Origin: Rhodococcus sp. P1Y
Lineage (GTDB): Bacteria > Actinomycetota > Actinomycetes > Mycobacteriales > Mycobacteriaceae
Length of the DNA: 64,000 nt
Direction of reading: 5' to 3'
Assembly (NCBI RefSeq): GCF_003641205.1
Contig: NZ_CP032762.1
Span: forward strand, 620,001 to 684,000
Both the position numbers and the translations under genes were made by a program. This document shows, one piece after another, positions 25,804 to 35,272 of this stretch (within the stretch, counting starts at the first letter, position 1; every line of letters begins with the position of its first letter). The notes beneath the pieces are model-generated. The model saw nothing but the letters and a program-made list of their open reading frames with translations, did not search any database and had not been told where the DNA came from.

Positions 25804-27987
25804 TCACGCCGCGCGAAACCGCCGCAATCGCAGACTGTTGGTCACCACGAACACCGACGAGAACGCCATGGCTGCGCCGGCGAGCATCGGGTTGAGCAGG
25901 CCTGCAGCAGCCAGTGGGATGGCTGCGACGTTGTACGCGAATGCCCAGAACAGATTGCCCTTGATGGTGCTCAGTGTCTTACGTGACAACCTGATCGCGT
26001 CGCCAACGGCTCGGAGATCCCCGCGCACCAGCGTCAGGTCGCTCGCTTCGATGGCCACGTCGGTGCCGGTCCCCATCGCCAGACCGAGGTCGGCGGTAGC
26101 GAGCGCTGCCGCGTCGTTGACGCCGTCGCCGACCATCGCGACGACCTTGCCCTCGGCTTGGAGCCGCTCGATGGCCTCGACCTTGCCCTGCGGCAACACA
26201 CCGGCCACGACGTCGTCGATCCCGACCTCCGCAGCGATCTTCTTCGCGGCGGCCTCGTTGTCACCGGTCAGCATTACCGGCGTCAGGCCGAGCGCGCGCA
26301 ACTCTGCGACGGCCTGTTTCGACGTGGGTTTGATCGAATCGGCTACGACGAGCACACCCCTGGCTCGGCCGTCCCACCCGACGGCGACGGCGGTGCGGCC
26401 GGCCAGTTCGGCGTCGGACATGGCCTGCTGCAGGTCGGCGGGAAGCTTCTGAGACCAATCGGCGAGCAGCGACGCCCGCCCGAGAACAACGGCACGACCC
26501 TCGACGACTCCGGTGACGCCGAGACCCGCCTGGTTGGCGAATTCCGTCACCGCAGGCAACGGGCCTTTTTCCCGCGCCGCGTCTGTGATCGCCTTGGCGA
26601 TGGGGTGTTCGGAGCCCGCCTCCAGCGCCCCCGCAATGCGAAGAACATCCTCGCCATCCGCCGAATGGACTGCTAGAACGGCCATTTCACCGGTGGTCAC
26701 GGTGCCGGTCTTGTCGAGAACCACTGTGTCGATCTGCCGCGTCGACTCCAGAACTTCTGGCCCCTTGATCAGGATTCCGAGCTGCGCGGCACGTCCGGTG
26801 CCGACCATCAATGCGGTCGGGGTGGCGAGACCCAGTGCGCACGGGCACGCGATGATGAGGACTGCGACTGCAGCAGTGAACGCCGCGGCGACGGATCCGC
26901 CTGTGCCGAGCCAGAATCCGAGAGTCGCCACCGCGATCGCCATGACGATCGGGACGAAGATGCCCGAGATACGGTCGGCGAGTTTCTGCGCCTGCGCTTT
27001 GCCGGTTTGCGCATCCTCGACCATCTTGGCCATCTGTGCGAGCTGAGTGTCGGATCCGATTCGCGTCGCCTTCACAACCAACCGGCCCCCGACGTCGACC
27101 GTCGCGCCGACGACGGCATCGCCCTCCGCGACTTCGACCGGAATGGACTCACCCGTCAACATCGAGGCGTCCACCGCCGACGCGCCCGATTCGACGACAC
27201 CATCGGTTGCGATCTTCTCGCCCGGTCGAACCACGAACAGGTCACCGACGGCAAGCTCCGCGACGGGAACCTGCTGCTCGACGCCGCCGCGCAGGACCGT
27301 CACGTCCTTGGCTCCCATATCGAGAAGGGCGCGCAGCGCAGCTCCCGCCCGACGCTTCGACCGTGACTCGAAGTAGCGCCCGGCCAGGATGAAGGTGGTG
27401 ACCCCCGCTGCGGCTTCCAGGTAGATGTTGGACGAGCCGTCCATGCGCGCGATGGTCAGTTCGAACGGGTGCTTCATCCCAGGGGTGCCCGCCGTCCCGA
27501 AGAACAGTGCGTACAGCGACCAGCCGAGAGCCGCGAGCGTGCCCATCGACACGAGTGTGTCCATCGTCGACGTGCCGTGCCTGAGGTTGGTCCATGCCGC
27601 CTTGTGGAACGGATACGCGCCCCACACGACGACCGGCGCAGCGAGCGTCAGCGACAGCCATTGCCAGTTGGTGAACTGCAAGGTCGGGATCATTGCCATC
27701 GCGACGACCGGAATCGTCAGGGCCGCCGAGATCAGCAGACGTTGTTTCATCGGGTCTGTCGCGGATTCCGGTTCTGCTTCGTCGGCGGGGATGGTGGCCG
27801 AGTATCCCGCTGCCTCCACCGCCTTGATCAAATCCTCGGTGGCCACGCCGTCGGACTGCACGCGTGCTTTCTCGGTGGCGTAGTTGACCGTCGCGGTGAC
27901 GCCGTCGAGTTTGTTGAGCTTGCGTTCGATCCTGTTGGCGCACGACGCACACGTCATGCCGCCCAGGATCAGCTCGGTCTCGGTCAT
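25804..27987 (-). CDS. copA: copper-translocating P1B-type ATPase
   Basis: A 727-residue ATPase. N-terminal HMA domain with GGMTCASC (Cys13, Cys16), TGES actuator motif, CPC in TM ([11 protein letters not shown]), DKTGTVT phosphorylation site, HP (EHPIAK) and GDGVND. The CPC motif with the downstream transmembrane residues (YNVAAIP and [14 protein letters not shown]) indicate the P1B-1 class that exports Cu(I). The ATG overlaps the stop of a small His-containing membrane protein, and a CsoR-like site lies upstream of both, so copper induction is likely. Confidence 0.95.
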   Translation of the reverse strand: MTETELILGGMTCASCANRIERKLNKLDGVTATVNYATEKARVQSDGVATEDLIKAVEAAGYSATIPADEAEPESATDPMKQRLLISAALTIPVVAMAMIPTLQFTNWQWLSLTLAAPVVVWGAYPFHKAAWTNLRHGTSTMDTLVSMGTLAALGWSLYALFFGTAGTPGMKHPFELTIARMDGSSNIYLEAAAGVTTFILAGRYFESRSKRRAGAALRALLDMGAKDVTVLRGGVEQQVPVAELAVGDLFVVRPGEKIATDGVVESGASAVDASMLTGESIPVEVAEGDAVVGATVDVGGRLVVKATRIGSDTQLAQMAKMVEDAQTGKAQAQKLADRISGIFVPIVMAIAVATLGFWLGTGGSVAAAFTAAVAVLIIACPCALGLATPTALMVGTGRAAQLGILIKGPEVLESTRQIDTVVLDKTGTVTTGEMAVLAVHSADGEDVLRIAGALEAGSEHPIAKAITDAAREKGPLPAVTEFANQAGLGVTGVVEGRAVVLGRASLLADWSQKLPADLQQAMSDAELAGRTAVAVGWDGRARGVLVVADSIKPTSKQAVAELRALGLTPVMLTGDNEAAAKKIAAEVGIDDVVAGVLPQGKVEAIERLQAEGKVVAMVGDGVNDAAALATADLGLAMGTGTDVAIEASDLTLVRGDLRAVGDAIRLSRKTLSTIKGNLFWAFAYNVAAIPLAAAGLLNPMLAGAAMAFSSVFVVTNSLRLRRFRAA

Positions 27988-28127
27988 TCGTGCACCACCT
28001 GAGCATGCTCGTGGCTCGCAGGCGCATCTTGGCCGACAGGGCCGACCGCAGTTCCGATCAGGAAAGCGGCGAAGAACACCAATGTAATTCCGAGTACGAA
28101 TCCCGCGAGCTTGACCGTCGTATTCAC
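27984..28127 (-). CDS. small membrane protein encoded with copA
   Basis: Forty-seven residues from GTG 28127: one membrane segment ([21 protein letters not shown]) and a short His-containing tail ([11 protein letters not shown]). It overlaps copA by 4 bp. Similar short proteins precede CopA in many actinobacteria; the histidines at the tail could hold copper outside the membrane, which is inference. A longer frame to 28199 is open but would run through the promoter and operator. Confidence 0.65.
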   Translation of the reverse strand: MNTTVKLAGFVLGITLVFFAAFLIGTAVGPVGQDAPASHEHAQVVHE

Positions 28128-28160
28128 TTGGAGCACCTCTTCCTTTCGCTCCTGTCTACC

Positions 28161-28177
28161 ATACCCCCCTAGGGTAT
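28161..28177 (-). promoter_or_regulatory. CsoR-like copper operator
   Basis: ATACCCCCCTAGGGTAT contains the dyad ATACCC/GGGTAT around a short spacer, resembling the GC-rich dyads bound by CsoR-type copper repressors. It lies 34 bp upstream of the small membrane protein/copA unit. No csoR gene is in the window. Confidence 0.6.
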
Positions 28178-28295
28178 CGCGACGTTTCTTTTCGATCACC
28201 CTGTAACGCCGGAGACCCCCGCGGCGACTTCCGTGTAGTCGGCTGCGAAGTGCAGGCCGTGTAATCGGTTCGGGGACAACTGATTGGGAATCTTC

Positions 28296-30017
28296 ATGGC
28301 TTCACGTTTCACAACTCGCACACCTGCGAACCGGCGACGCCTCGTCACGAGTGCTGTCGCGTTCGTTTCGTTGGGTGCCATGGCTGTCGGCGCAGCCGTG
28401 TTGACGACCGACAAGCTGTCGACGTCCGACGCCCAGGTCGAGCTCGCATCCACCGCGACCTGCTACGACATGGTCACCATCTCGATGGGTGGCCGCGGTG
28501 ACACGCCCCGCGAACACACCAAGATGCTCACCGACGCTCAAGGCAACCGGTTGCCCGCAGCACTCGCAGGCGACTTCGAGAGCGACTGGATCGACCAGAT
28601 GGTCGGCGTCCCCAACGGTCAGGTCGCGGAGGACTCCTACGCCGCCGTCTACATCGAGTACCCCGCGAACATGGCCTCGTACGAGAACGCCGTGACGACG
28701 GGCGTCACCAACACGCACACGGTCATGAACGCGATCGCCACCTCGTGCCCCAACACCCGCTTCGCCATCGTCGGCTACAGCGAAGGCGCTGACGTCACCC
28801 GTCGCGCCGCAATGGAGATCGGCAACGGCATCGCAGGCGTAGACCCGAACAGCGTGGTCGGCGTCGTCATCATGGCCGACGCAGGTCGCGGCGCCGGCGA
28901 CAACCCGTTCCCCGGCGCTGATTCCGCCACGAACCCGGACGGTTTCGGAACCAAGTACCAGAACGGCACCACCGGGCCCGCAGGCGCAGGCGCTCTTCCC
29001 GGAACGTCGGGCGGGTTCGGCGCACTCGACGGCCGGATCGCGTCGTTCTGCGCCGAAGGTGACCTCACCTGCGATATGCCGGAAAACACCTCCTTGCTCC
29101 ACCTCGCAGCGAACGTCGGTCGCCAGCTCAACGTCGACGCTCTCGAACGCGACCATCTCACACCGGCGACCGGAGCCGACATGGCATTGGTACTCGGCCG
29201 TATCGGTTTCGCAGCCTGGAACCACATCGCGAGCCAGGACAACTGGCTGGCAAGCGACGAAACCCTCCTCGAAGTTCTGATCAAGGTGTCCGAGCCGGAC
29301 TACAAGCCGACGGCCCCGACCACCAAGGCCTCGGCCGACGCGAAGACCGGCACCGAGACGGAGACCGGTACCGAAGCGCCCATGCCAGCAGACAAGGCCA
29401 TCAACCTGGCCTACCTGCCGTCCAAGATCGCCAAGGAAATCATCGGCTTCATCGGCTCCAACACCAACACCGTCCCTGTTCTCATGGACGATCCGTACGG
29501 TAAGACCCTCGGACCCGGATCCGGACACCACTTCGACTACTGGCGTGATGCCGACGTGAACAAGGGCCGGCCGCTGACGTCAGCTCAGTACGCAGCCGCA
29601 TGGCTGACACAGCTCGCCAAGGACGCCGAGGCCGGAAAGCCGATCGAAACGAAGAAGGTCCAGGACGACGCCCGCATGGCTGTTCTGGCAACGACGGCCA
29701 CCTCGGCTCCGACCACCACATCGGCGGCTCCGACGACGACGACAGGACTTGCGGCACCGTACGTCGCAGTTCAGCCCGGCATCGTCGCTCCGGTCGACCC
29801 GGCTCTGCCAGTCGTCCCTGTCGATCCGGCACTGCCGGTCGATCCCGCGCTACCCGTCGATCCCGCACTGCCCGTCGATCCAGCACTGCAGGCAGAGGGT
29901 CAGCTTCCGGCTCAGGATGCGGCTGCTGCGTCGGTCGTCGTCACCCCGGCCTCCCCCGCTGCCGCAGCCACGACGACGGCTGCGGTCCCGACAACGACGG
30001 TCACCCCGGCTCGATAG
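28296..30017 (+). CDS. secreted cutinase-like esterase with Pro-rich repeat tail
   Basis: A 573-residue precursor. An N-terminal signal/anchor segment (residues about 20-38) precedes a cutinase-family alpha/beta hydrolase: conserved Cys56, nucleophile in GYSEGAD (Ser162), and a C-terminal His in GSGHHFDYWRD. Mycobacterial homologues (Culp) are cell-wall esterases or phospholipases. The catalytic domain is larger than typical (about 200 residues) and carries an extra middle region. After residue 465 the tail is Thr/Pro-rich with five PVDPAL repeats, probably a wall-spanning linker. ATG 28296 is chosen by context. A strong terminator follows. Confidence 0.88.
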   Translation: MASRFTTRTPANRRRLVTSAVAFVSLGAMAVGAAVLTTDKLSTSDAQVELASTATCYDMVTISMGGRGDTPREHTKMLTDAQGNRLPAALAGDFESDWIDQMVGVPNGQVAEDSYAAVYIEYPANMASYENAVTTGVTNTHTVMNAIATSCPNTRFAIVGYSEGADVTRRAAMEIGNGIAGVDPNSVVGVVIMADAGRGAGDNPFPGADSATNPDGFGTKYQNGTTGPAGAGALPGTSGGFGALDGRIASFCAEGDLTCDMPENTSLLHLAANVGRQLNVDALERDHLTPATGADMALVLGRIGFAAWNHIASQDNWLASDETLLEVLIKVSEPDYKPTAPTTKASADAKTGTETETGTEAPMPADKAINLAYLPSKIAKEIIGFIGSNTNTVPVLMDDPYGKTLGPGSGHHFDYWRDADVNKGRPLTSAQYAAAWLTQLAKDAEAGKPIETKKVQDDARMAVLATTATSAPTTTSAAPTTTTGLAAPYVAVQPGIVAPVDPALPVVPVDPALPVDPALPVDPALPVDPALQAEGQLPAQDAAAASVVVTPASPAAAATTTAAVPTTTVTPAR

Positions 30018-30034
30018 CTCGCGATCCGTTCTCA

Positions 30035-30071
30035 CTAGGCGCCTGTTCCCTCATCGGGAGCGGGCGCCTAG
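30035..30071. terminator. terminator between convergent cutinase and membrane-protein genes
   Basis: CTAGGCGCC / GGCGCCTAG, a 9-bp perfect stem around a 19-nt loop, lies in the 76-bp gap between two converging genes. It has no long U-tract on either side, so it is a bidirectional hairpin terminator of the actinobacterial type. Confidence 0.7.
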
Positions 30072-30093
30072 TCCGTGTGCGCCCGGGATCAGT

Positions 30094-31446
30094 TCAGGCG
30101 CGGGTTGAGTCAGGGCCGGCTGCGTCAGGGCCGGCTGCGTCAGGGCCGGCTGCGTCAGGGCCGGCTGCGTCAGGGCCGGCTGCGTCAGGGCCGGCCGGCT
30201 CGGGGCGGATGCGACGGCCGATCACCGCGATGCCCGCTGCACAGGCGAGCAAGGCGCCGGCCCCACACAGCGCGAGCGCACTACGAGGGGGATTGGACGC
30301 GCCCGTGAACGACTCGATCGCTATCAAGCCCGCCGACCCGGCGGAGGCGAACGCGACCGTCACCGAGACCGTCAACGTGAAGGGAACGAACACCGACACC
30401 GCCAGCGCGCCCGACGCCACCGGCAGAACCGCAACCGCGGTGTACGCGACGGCGAAAGGGAACACGAAGGTTGACGCCACGCCTGCGGTCACTCCGCCCA
30501 CCAACGCGGACAACGCCGTCGCCGCGAGCAACCCCAACCCGACGTACACATGCGGCCACCTTGCCGCGACGATGCCTCCCACCACGAAGAACGCCACCAC
30601 GATCGCGAAGTCGGCTGCACTCGTCACCGTCGAGTACCCGATCGCTATCGACGCGCCCGCGGCAGCGAACAACGCAAGAATCACAGCTCCGTCGCGACCT
30701 CTCAGCACGAAAGATGCGATGACGGCAGCCGCAACCAGCGCAGCGAACGCCACGTACCACAGGGCCACCTCGCTTCTGTTCGCCGAAGACAACCACGACA
30801 GAGCAGACCCGATGATCGGTAGGGCAACACCCACGGCGACCGTCCGTGCGTCGACGCGTTGTGCCGCAGCGACAGTCGCGCTCCTGGACACGACGAGCAG
30901 AATCGCCGACGCAGCTGCCAGAACCAGGAACACGATCTCTCGCGTGGACGACGCTTGCTCGAAGTAGTCGTACCCGGAAGTTGCGTAGTCGGTCCTGGCC
31001 ATGTTGTCGAGCGTCAGCACGTCGTCGAGCCGCGTGCCGAAGATCCCTGCACCGAACACCGCAAGCAGGAGCCCCGTTTGTGCACGCATATCCGTGCCCG
31101 CCCGCACCGCAAGTACACCTATCAGGACGCCCGACGCCACCGGCCGCGTCCAGGCCGGTAGACCGTCGAGAACGGTATCGGCGGCAAGGACCGCCAGGGC
31201 GACGACGGCAACCGGCGCGAGGGCAACATCCGGAGCGCGGCTCGACAACGCAGCCGCCAGCACGCCGACGACCGCTAGCAACAGCACACCGCTACCGATG
31301 CTCTCCGCCGACGTGAACGACGCAGACGGATCGATCAGCGAGTCGGTGATGCCGCGGGAACCGATCACCAGCCCCACCACCAGACCACCGAACAGGATGG
31401 ACAGGTACTGCGAGATCCGTATCGCACGTGACATTCGATTGATCAT
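30094..31446 (-). CDS. multi-pass membrane protein with repeat tail
   Basis: A 450-residue hydrophobic protein with roughly twelve membrane segments and no recognised motif. The last 40 residues are a repeat of AGPDA (six units) encoded by 15-bp tandem DNA repeats, which would lie in the cytoplasm or periplasm as a flexible tail. ATG 31446 or 31434 could be the start; both have weak ribosome-binding sites. I do not recognise the family: a transporter or polymer flippase is conceivable but unsupported. It is convergent with the cutinase gene. Confidence 0.6.
   Translation of the reverse strand: MINRMSRAIRISQYLSILFGGLVVGLVIGSRGITDSLIDPSASFTSAESIGSGVLLLAVVGVLAAALSSRAPDVALAPVAVVALAVLAADTVLDGLPAWTRPVASGVLIGVLAVRAGTDMRAQTGLLLAVFGAGIFGTRLDDVLTLDNMARTDYATSGYDYFEQASSTREIVFLVLAAASAILLVVSRSATVAAAQRVDARTVAVGVALPIIGSALSWLSSANRSEVALWYVAFAALVAAAVIASFVLRGRDGAVILALFAAAGASIAIGYSTVTSAADFAIVVAFFVVGGIVAARWPHVYVGLGLLAATALSALVGGVTAGVASTFVFPFAVAYTAVAVLPVASGALAVSVFVPFTLTVSVTVAFASAGSAGLIAIESFTGASNPPRSALALCGAGALLACAAGIAVIGRRIRPEPAGPDAAGPDAAGPDAAGPDAAGPDAAGPDSTRA
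30106..30195. repeat. six 15-bp tandem repeats at a gene end
   Basis: Six units of TGCGTCAGGGCCGGC (the first with A for C at position 3), 30106-30195. The unit is a multiple of 3, so the reading frame is preserved and each repeat adds AGPDA to the encoded protein. The array is the kind that varies in copy number between strains. Confidence 0.9.
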
Positions 31447-31467
31447 GCCGTGCAGTCTGTACTTGGG

Positions 31468-31525
31468 CTCGATCAGGCTTGTGTTCGATCAGGCTTGCAT
31501 TCGATCAGGCTTGCATTCGATCAGG
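31468..31525. repeat. 16-bp tandem repeats upstream of VOC gene
   Basis: TTCGATCAGGCTTGCA occurs in about 3.6 copies: 31468-31483 (two mismatches), 31484-31499, 31500-31515 and a partial copy 31516-31525. It lies in the gap between divergent membrane-protein and VOC genes and may affect their promoters. Confidence 0.85.
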
Positions 31526-31569
31526 AATCGAGAAGCGGGGATCTCGGGGCGCCACTAGCGTTCTCATCC

Positions 31570-31980
31570 ATGGACATAACAATTCACTCCTCGTTCCTCC
31601 CGCACGACGACGCCGACGCCGCACTCGCGTTCTATCGCGACCTCCTCGGCTTCGAGGTACGCCTCGACGTCGGTTACGAAGGTCTCCGCTGGATTACCGT
31701 CGGACCACCGGGGCAGCCGGATACATCCATCGTCCTGACGCCGCCCGCAGTCGACCCGGGCATCACCGACGACGAACGACGGCTCATCCTCGAGATGATG
31801 GCCAAGGGCACGTACGCCGGCCTGCAACTCGCGACCCGCGACCTCGACGGCACGTTCGAGAAGCTTCAGGCCGCCGACGCCGACGTGGTCCAGGAACCTA
31901 CCGAGCAGCCGTACGGGCTCCGAGACTTCGCCGTGCGCGACCCGGCTGGGAATCTCCTTCGTATCCAGCAGGTTCGCTGA
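31570..31980 (+). CDS. VOC family (glyoxalase-fold) protein
   Basis: A 136-residue single vicinal-oxygen-chelate domain: FLPHDDADAALAFYRDLLGFEVRLDVGYEG at the start and PTEQPYGLRDFAVRDPAGNLLRIQQ at the end, the latter with the usual DPxGN loop. Members include glyoxalases, fosfomycin/bleomycin resistance proteins and ring-cleavage enzymes; this one cannot be assigned. It is followed 52 bp later by the UvrA-like gene on the same strand, which could link them in drug tolerance. Confidence 0.87.
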   Translation: MDITIHSSFLPHDDADAALAFYRDLLGFEVRLDVGYEGLRWITVGPPGQPDTSIVLTPPAVDPGITDDERRLILEMMAKGTYAGLQLATRDLDGTFEKLQAADADVVQEPTEQPYGLRDFAVRDPAGNLLRIQQVR

Positions 31981-32032
31981 GCTCGTTCTGGTTAGATTTA
32001 CACCGCTCCCGCGTACGAGGAAAGAGACTGTG

Positions 32033-34408
32033 ATGGCGAGAAGACCGAGCACGACGCCCGAACTGCATGTGGCGGACAGTCACGAGAAGATCCGGGTCCA
32101 GGGTGCGCGGGTGAACAATCTTGCCGACATCAGCGTCGAAATCCCGAAGCGCAGGCTGACGGTGTTCACCGGGGTATCCGGTTCGGGTAAGAGCTCGCTC
32201 GTGTTCTCGACCATCGCCGCCGAGTCGCAGCGCATGATCAACGAAACGTACAGTGCGTTCGTCCAGGGGTTCATGCCCACGCTGGCACGTCCCGACGTGG
32301 ATCGGCTCGACGGGTTGACCACGGCAATCATCGTCGATCAGCAGCGCATGGGTGCCAATCCCCACTCGACCGTCGGGACGGCGACGGACGTCAACGCAAT
32401 GTTGCGAATTCTGTTCAGTCGGCTCGGCAAGCCGTATATCGGTTCGGCGCAGGCATTTTCGTTCAATGTTGCGTCGGTGTCCGGTGCAGGTGCCGTAACC
32501 TTCGACAAGGGCGGACGGCAGACCAAGGAGGTACGGAAGTTCTCGGTCACCGGCGGCATGTGTTCGCGATGCGAAGGCAGAGGCTCGGTCAGCGACATCG
32601 ACCTCACCGCGTTGTACGACGACACAAAGTCGCTCAACGAGAACGCACTCACCATCCCCGGTTACAGCATGGAGGGATGGTACGGCCGTATCTTCCGCGG
32701 CTGTGGGTACTTCGATCCGGACAAGCCGATCGCGAAGTTCACCAAGCGTGAATTGAACGACCTGCTGTACCGCGAAGCGACGAAGATCAAGGTCGACGGC
32801 ATCAACTTGACCTACCTGGGCTTGATCCCTCAGATCCAGAAGTCGTTCCTGTCCAAGGACGTCGACGCTATGCAGCCCCACATCAGGGCCTTCGTCGAAC
32901 GGGCGGTGGCCTTCGCGGTGTGCCCCGACTGCGACGGAACTCGCCTCAACGAGGGGGCCAGGTCTTCGAAGATCAAGGGCATCAGCATCGCCGACGCCTG
33001 CGCCATGCAAATCAGTGATCTCGCCACCTGGATCGCGGGCGTGAAGGAACCGTCGGTGGCGCCGCTGCTGCAATCGCTGAGCGAGACGTTGGATTCTTTC
33101 GTGCAAATCGGACTCGGGTACCTGTCACTCGAACGTCCTGCGGGCACACTGTCCGGCGGTGAAGCACAGCGCACCAAAATGATTCGACATCTCGGAAGTT
33201 CGCTCACCGACGTCACCTACGTGTTCGACGAGCCCACGACCGGCCTCCACCCGCACGACATCGAGAACATGAACGACCTGTTGCTTCAACTGCGCGACAA
33301 GGGCAATACGGTGTTGGTGGTCGAACACAAGCCGGAAACGATCGTGATCGCCGACCACATCGTCGACCTCGGGCCAGGGGCCGGCACCAACGGCGGAAAT
33401 GTCTGCTTCGAAGGTACGGTCGACGGCCTGCGCGAGAGCGATACCATCACCGGTCGACATTTCGACGATCGTGCAGCAGTGAAAGATTCGGTCCGGGAGT
33501 ACACCGAGGTCATCGAGATTCGCGGCGCGGACTCGCACAATCTGAAGAACGTGGACGTCGACGTCCCGCTAGGTGTACTCGTCGTCGTGACGGGAGTCGC
33601 AGGCTCGGGTAAGAGTTCGCTCATCCATGGATCCCTGGCCGGGCTGGACGACGTAGTGGCCATCGACCAGGGCGCCATTCGCGGATCTCGCCGCAGTAAT
33701 CCGGCGACCTACACCGGCTTGCTCGAGCCCATCCGCAAAGCATTCGCCAAGGAAAACGGCGTCAAACCTGCACTCTTCAGCGCGAATTCGGAGGGCGCAT
33801 GCCCGACGTGCAACGGAAACGGCGTCATCTACAGCGACCTCGCGATGATGGCAGGGGTCGCCATCCCGTGCGAGGAATGCGAAGGCAAGCGTTTCCAGGC
33901 GTCGGTGTTGGACTACCACCTCGGCGGCAAGGACATCAGCGAAGTGCTGGCGATGTCGGCTGCGCAGGCGGAGGAATTCTTTTCCAGCGACGCGCCGCTG
34001 CCAGCTGCACACAAGATTCTGACCCGCCTCGTCGACGTCGGGCTCGGGTACATCAAGATCGGACAACCTCTCACGACGCTGTCCGGCGGCGAGCGTCAGC
34101 GCCTCAAGCTCGCGACCCACATGGGCGACAAGGGCGGCATCTACATCCTGGACGAGCCGACCACCGGCCTGCATCTCGCCGACGTCGAGCAACTGCTCGG
34201 GCTCCTCGATCGTCTCGTCGAATCCGGTAAGTCCGTCATCGTGATCGAACACCATCAGGCGGTGATGGCCCACGCCGACTGGATCATCGACATCGGACCG
34301 GGTGCAGGCCACGACGGAGGACAGATCGTATTCGAGGGCACCCCTGCCGACCTGATCGCCGACGGGTCCACGCTCACCGGGCAGCATCTCGGAGCGTACG
34401 TGGGCTGA
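32033..34408 (+). CDS. UvrA-like ABC ATPase (short paralogue)
   Basis: A 791-residue protein with two ABC ATPase modules: Walker A GVSGSGKSS and GVAGSGKSS, signatures LSGGEAQR and LSGGERQR, and DEPTTGLH twice. Zinc-finger cysteine pairs CSRCEGRG, CPDCDGTR and CPTCNGNG/CEECEGKR are retained. Housekeeping UvrA is about 950 residues and carries a UvrB-binding region; this one is shorter, as in the class of UvrA paralogues that includes DrrC, which confer tolerance to DNA-binding drugs. ATG 32033 follows GAGGAAAGAG. It may act in damage recognition or drug resistance; no UvrB or UvrC is nearby. Confidence 0.88.
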   Translation: MARRPSTTPELHVADSHEKIRVQGARVNNLADISVEIPKRRLTVFTGVSGSGKSSLVFSTIAAESQRMINETYSAFVQGFMPTLARPDVDRLDGLTTAIIVDQQRMGANPHSTVGTATDVNAMLRILFSRLGKPYIGSAQAFSFNVASVSGAGAVTFDKGGRQTKEVRKFSVTGGMCSRCEGRGSVSDIDLTALYDDTKSLNENALTIPGYSMEGWYGRIFRGCGYFDPDKPIAKFTKRELNDLLYREATKIKVDGINLTYLGLIPQIQKSFLSKDVDAMQPHIRAFVERAVAFAVCPDCDGTRLNEGARSSKIKGISIADACAMQISDLATWIAGVKEPSVAPLLQSLSETLDSFVQIGLGYLSLERPAGTLSGGEAQRTKMIRHLGSSLTDVTYVFDEPTTGLHPHDIENMNDLLLQLRDKGNTVLVVEHKPETIVIADHIVDLGPGAGTNGGNVCFEGTVDGLRESDTITGRHFDDRAAVKDSVREYTEVIEIRGADSHNLKNVDVDVPLGVLVVVTGVAGSGKSSLIHGSLAGLDDVVAIDQGAIRGSRRSNPATYTGLLEPIRKAFAKENGVKPALFSANSEGACPTCNGNGVIYSDLAMMAGVAIPCEECEGKRFQASVLDYHLGGKDISEVLAMSAAQAEEFFSSDAPLPAAHKILTRLVDVGLGYIKIGQPLTTLSGGERQRLKLATHMGDKGGIYILDEPTTGLHLADVEQLLGLLDRLVESGKSVIVIEHHQAVMAHADWIIDIGPGAGHDGGQIVFEGTPADLIADGSTLTGQHLGAYVG

Positions 34409-34417
34409 TCTCCACCT

Positions 34418-34837
34418 TCAGGCCAGTGCGGTCACGCACGCCTGCAAAGCTTGCCTGAGGGATTCGCGCTGCTGGGGTGTGAGCCCGGTCAGCATGGTCT
34501 CTTCGACATTGGCGACGGCGTTCGACGCGACTGCCAGCTTCTTCGCACCCGTCGGTGTCAGTCGGAGGCGCTGGTCTCGTCCTGTGCCGTCCGTCTCGAC
34601 GAGTTCGAGACGCTTCAGGCCCGCCAGAAGTTGGTGCGTCGCTTGTCGACTGACGAAAACTCCACGCGCCAGGTCCGCGTTGGATATCCCGGGGTAGCGG
34701 GCGAGTAGTTCGAGGCTCGAGTACTGCGAGACGGTCAGGTCGAGGATCCGCAATTGCTCATCCATGGCCGCGCGCAATGCGGCGGTCGTGCGTTTGAGCG
34801 CGTATCCGATCGACGTCTCGACATCCACTTGACTCAT
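34418..34837 (-). CDS. MarR family transcriptional regulator
   Basis: A 139-residue regulator: LDLTVSQYSSLELLARYPGISNADLARGVFVSRQATHQLLAGLKRLELVETDGTGRDQRLRLTPTG is the wHTH with wing. The start codon overlaps an operator dyad (34837-34852), so it represses itself. It is divergent from VOC/alkA-like genes and only 10 bp from the UvrA-like gene's stop (convergent), pointing to control of the divergent pair, probably in response to a toxic electrophile. Confidence 0.88.
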   Translation of the reverse strand: MSQVDVETSIGYALKRTTAALRAAMDEQLRILDLTVSQYSSLELLARYPGISNADLARGVFVSRQATHQLLAGLKRLELVETDGTGRDQRLRLTPTGAKKLAVASNAVANVEETMLTGLTPQQRESLRQALQACVTALA

Positions 34838-34880
34838 GTCAACATCTTGACATACCGTGGATCACGTCAAGACCTTGACG
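34837..34880. promoter_or_regulatory. twin MarR operators between marR and VOC gene
   Basis: TGTCAA-catc-TTGACA (34837-34852) and CGTCAA-gacc-TTGACG (34865-34880), 28 bp start to start. The half-sites TTGACA/TGTCAA resemble those of the other MarR site at 22041-22085. The first dyad covers the marR start codon. Confidence 0.82.
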
Positions 34881-34900
34881 AACGACTTGAAAGGGAACAC

Positions 34901-35272
34901 ATGACCACCGCAACCGTCTCCGGTCCAAGCTTTCTAGCCCTCCAGGTCAGCGATGTCGCCCGCGCTGCGGCGTTCTACGAGGACAAGGTCGGGCTGGTCC
35001 GTGCGCCCGCATCGCCTCCAGGCGCGGTCGTGTTCGCTACGTCGCCGATCGCCTTCGCAGTACGCGAACCGTTGCCAGGTGTGGACCTGACATCCGGCCA
35101 GCCCGGACTGGGCGTCGCGCTGTGGTTCGCATCGAATGATGCTCAGGGACTACACGATCACCTCGCCGAAGAGGGCGTCTCGATACTGACACCGCCTTTC
35201 GACGGCCCCTTCGGACTCACCTTCGTCTTCCGCGATCCGGAGGGTTACGCCGTCACGATCCACAACAGCTGA
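34901..35272 (+). CDS. VOC family (glyoxalase/bleomycin resistance-like) protein
   Basis: A 123-residue VOC domain: FLALQVSDVARAAAFYEDKVGLVRAP and FDGPFGLTFVFRDPEGYAVTIHN, with the DPEGY loop. ATG 34901 has AAAGGG upstream. The stop codon shares one base with the start of the next gene (TGATG), so the two are translationally coupled. The MarR twin operators directly upstream suggest inducible expression. A detoxification role (aldehyde or electrophile) is inferred from the context. Confidence 0.87.
   Translation: MTTATVSGPSFLALQVSDVARAAAFYEDKVGLVRAPASPPGAVVFATSPIAFAVREPLPGVDLTSGQPGLGVALWFASNDAQGLHDHLAEEGVSILTPPFDGPFGLTFVFRDPEGYAVTIHNS

Noticed and set aside
30106..30195. CRISPR-like array
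   Set aside because: Six adjacent 15-bp units without spacers; they encode an in-frame peptide repeat. No cas genes. The same holds for the 16- and 17-bp arrays at 31468 and 60006.
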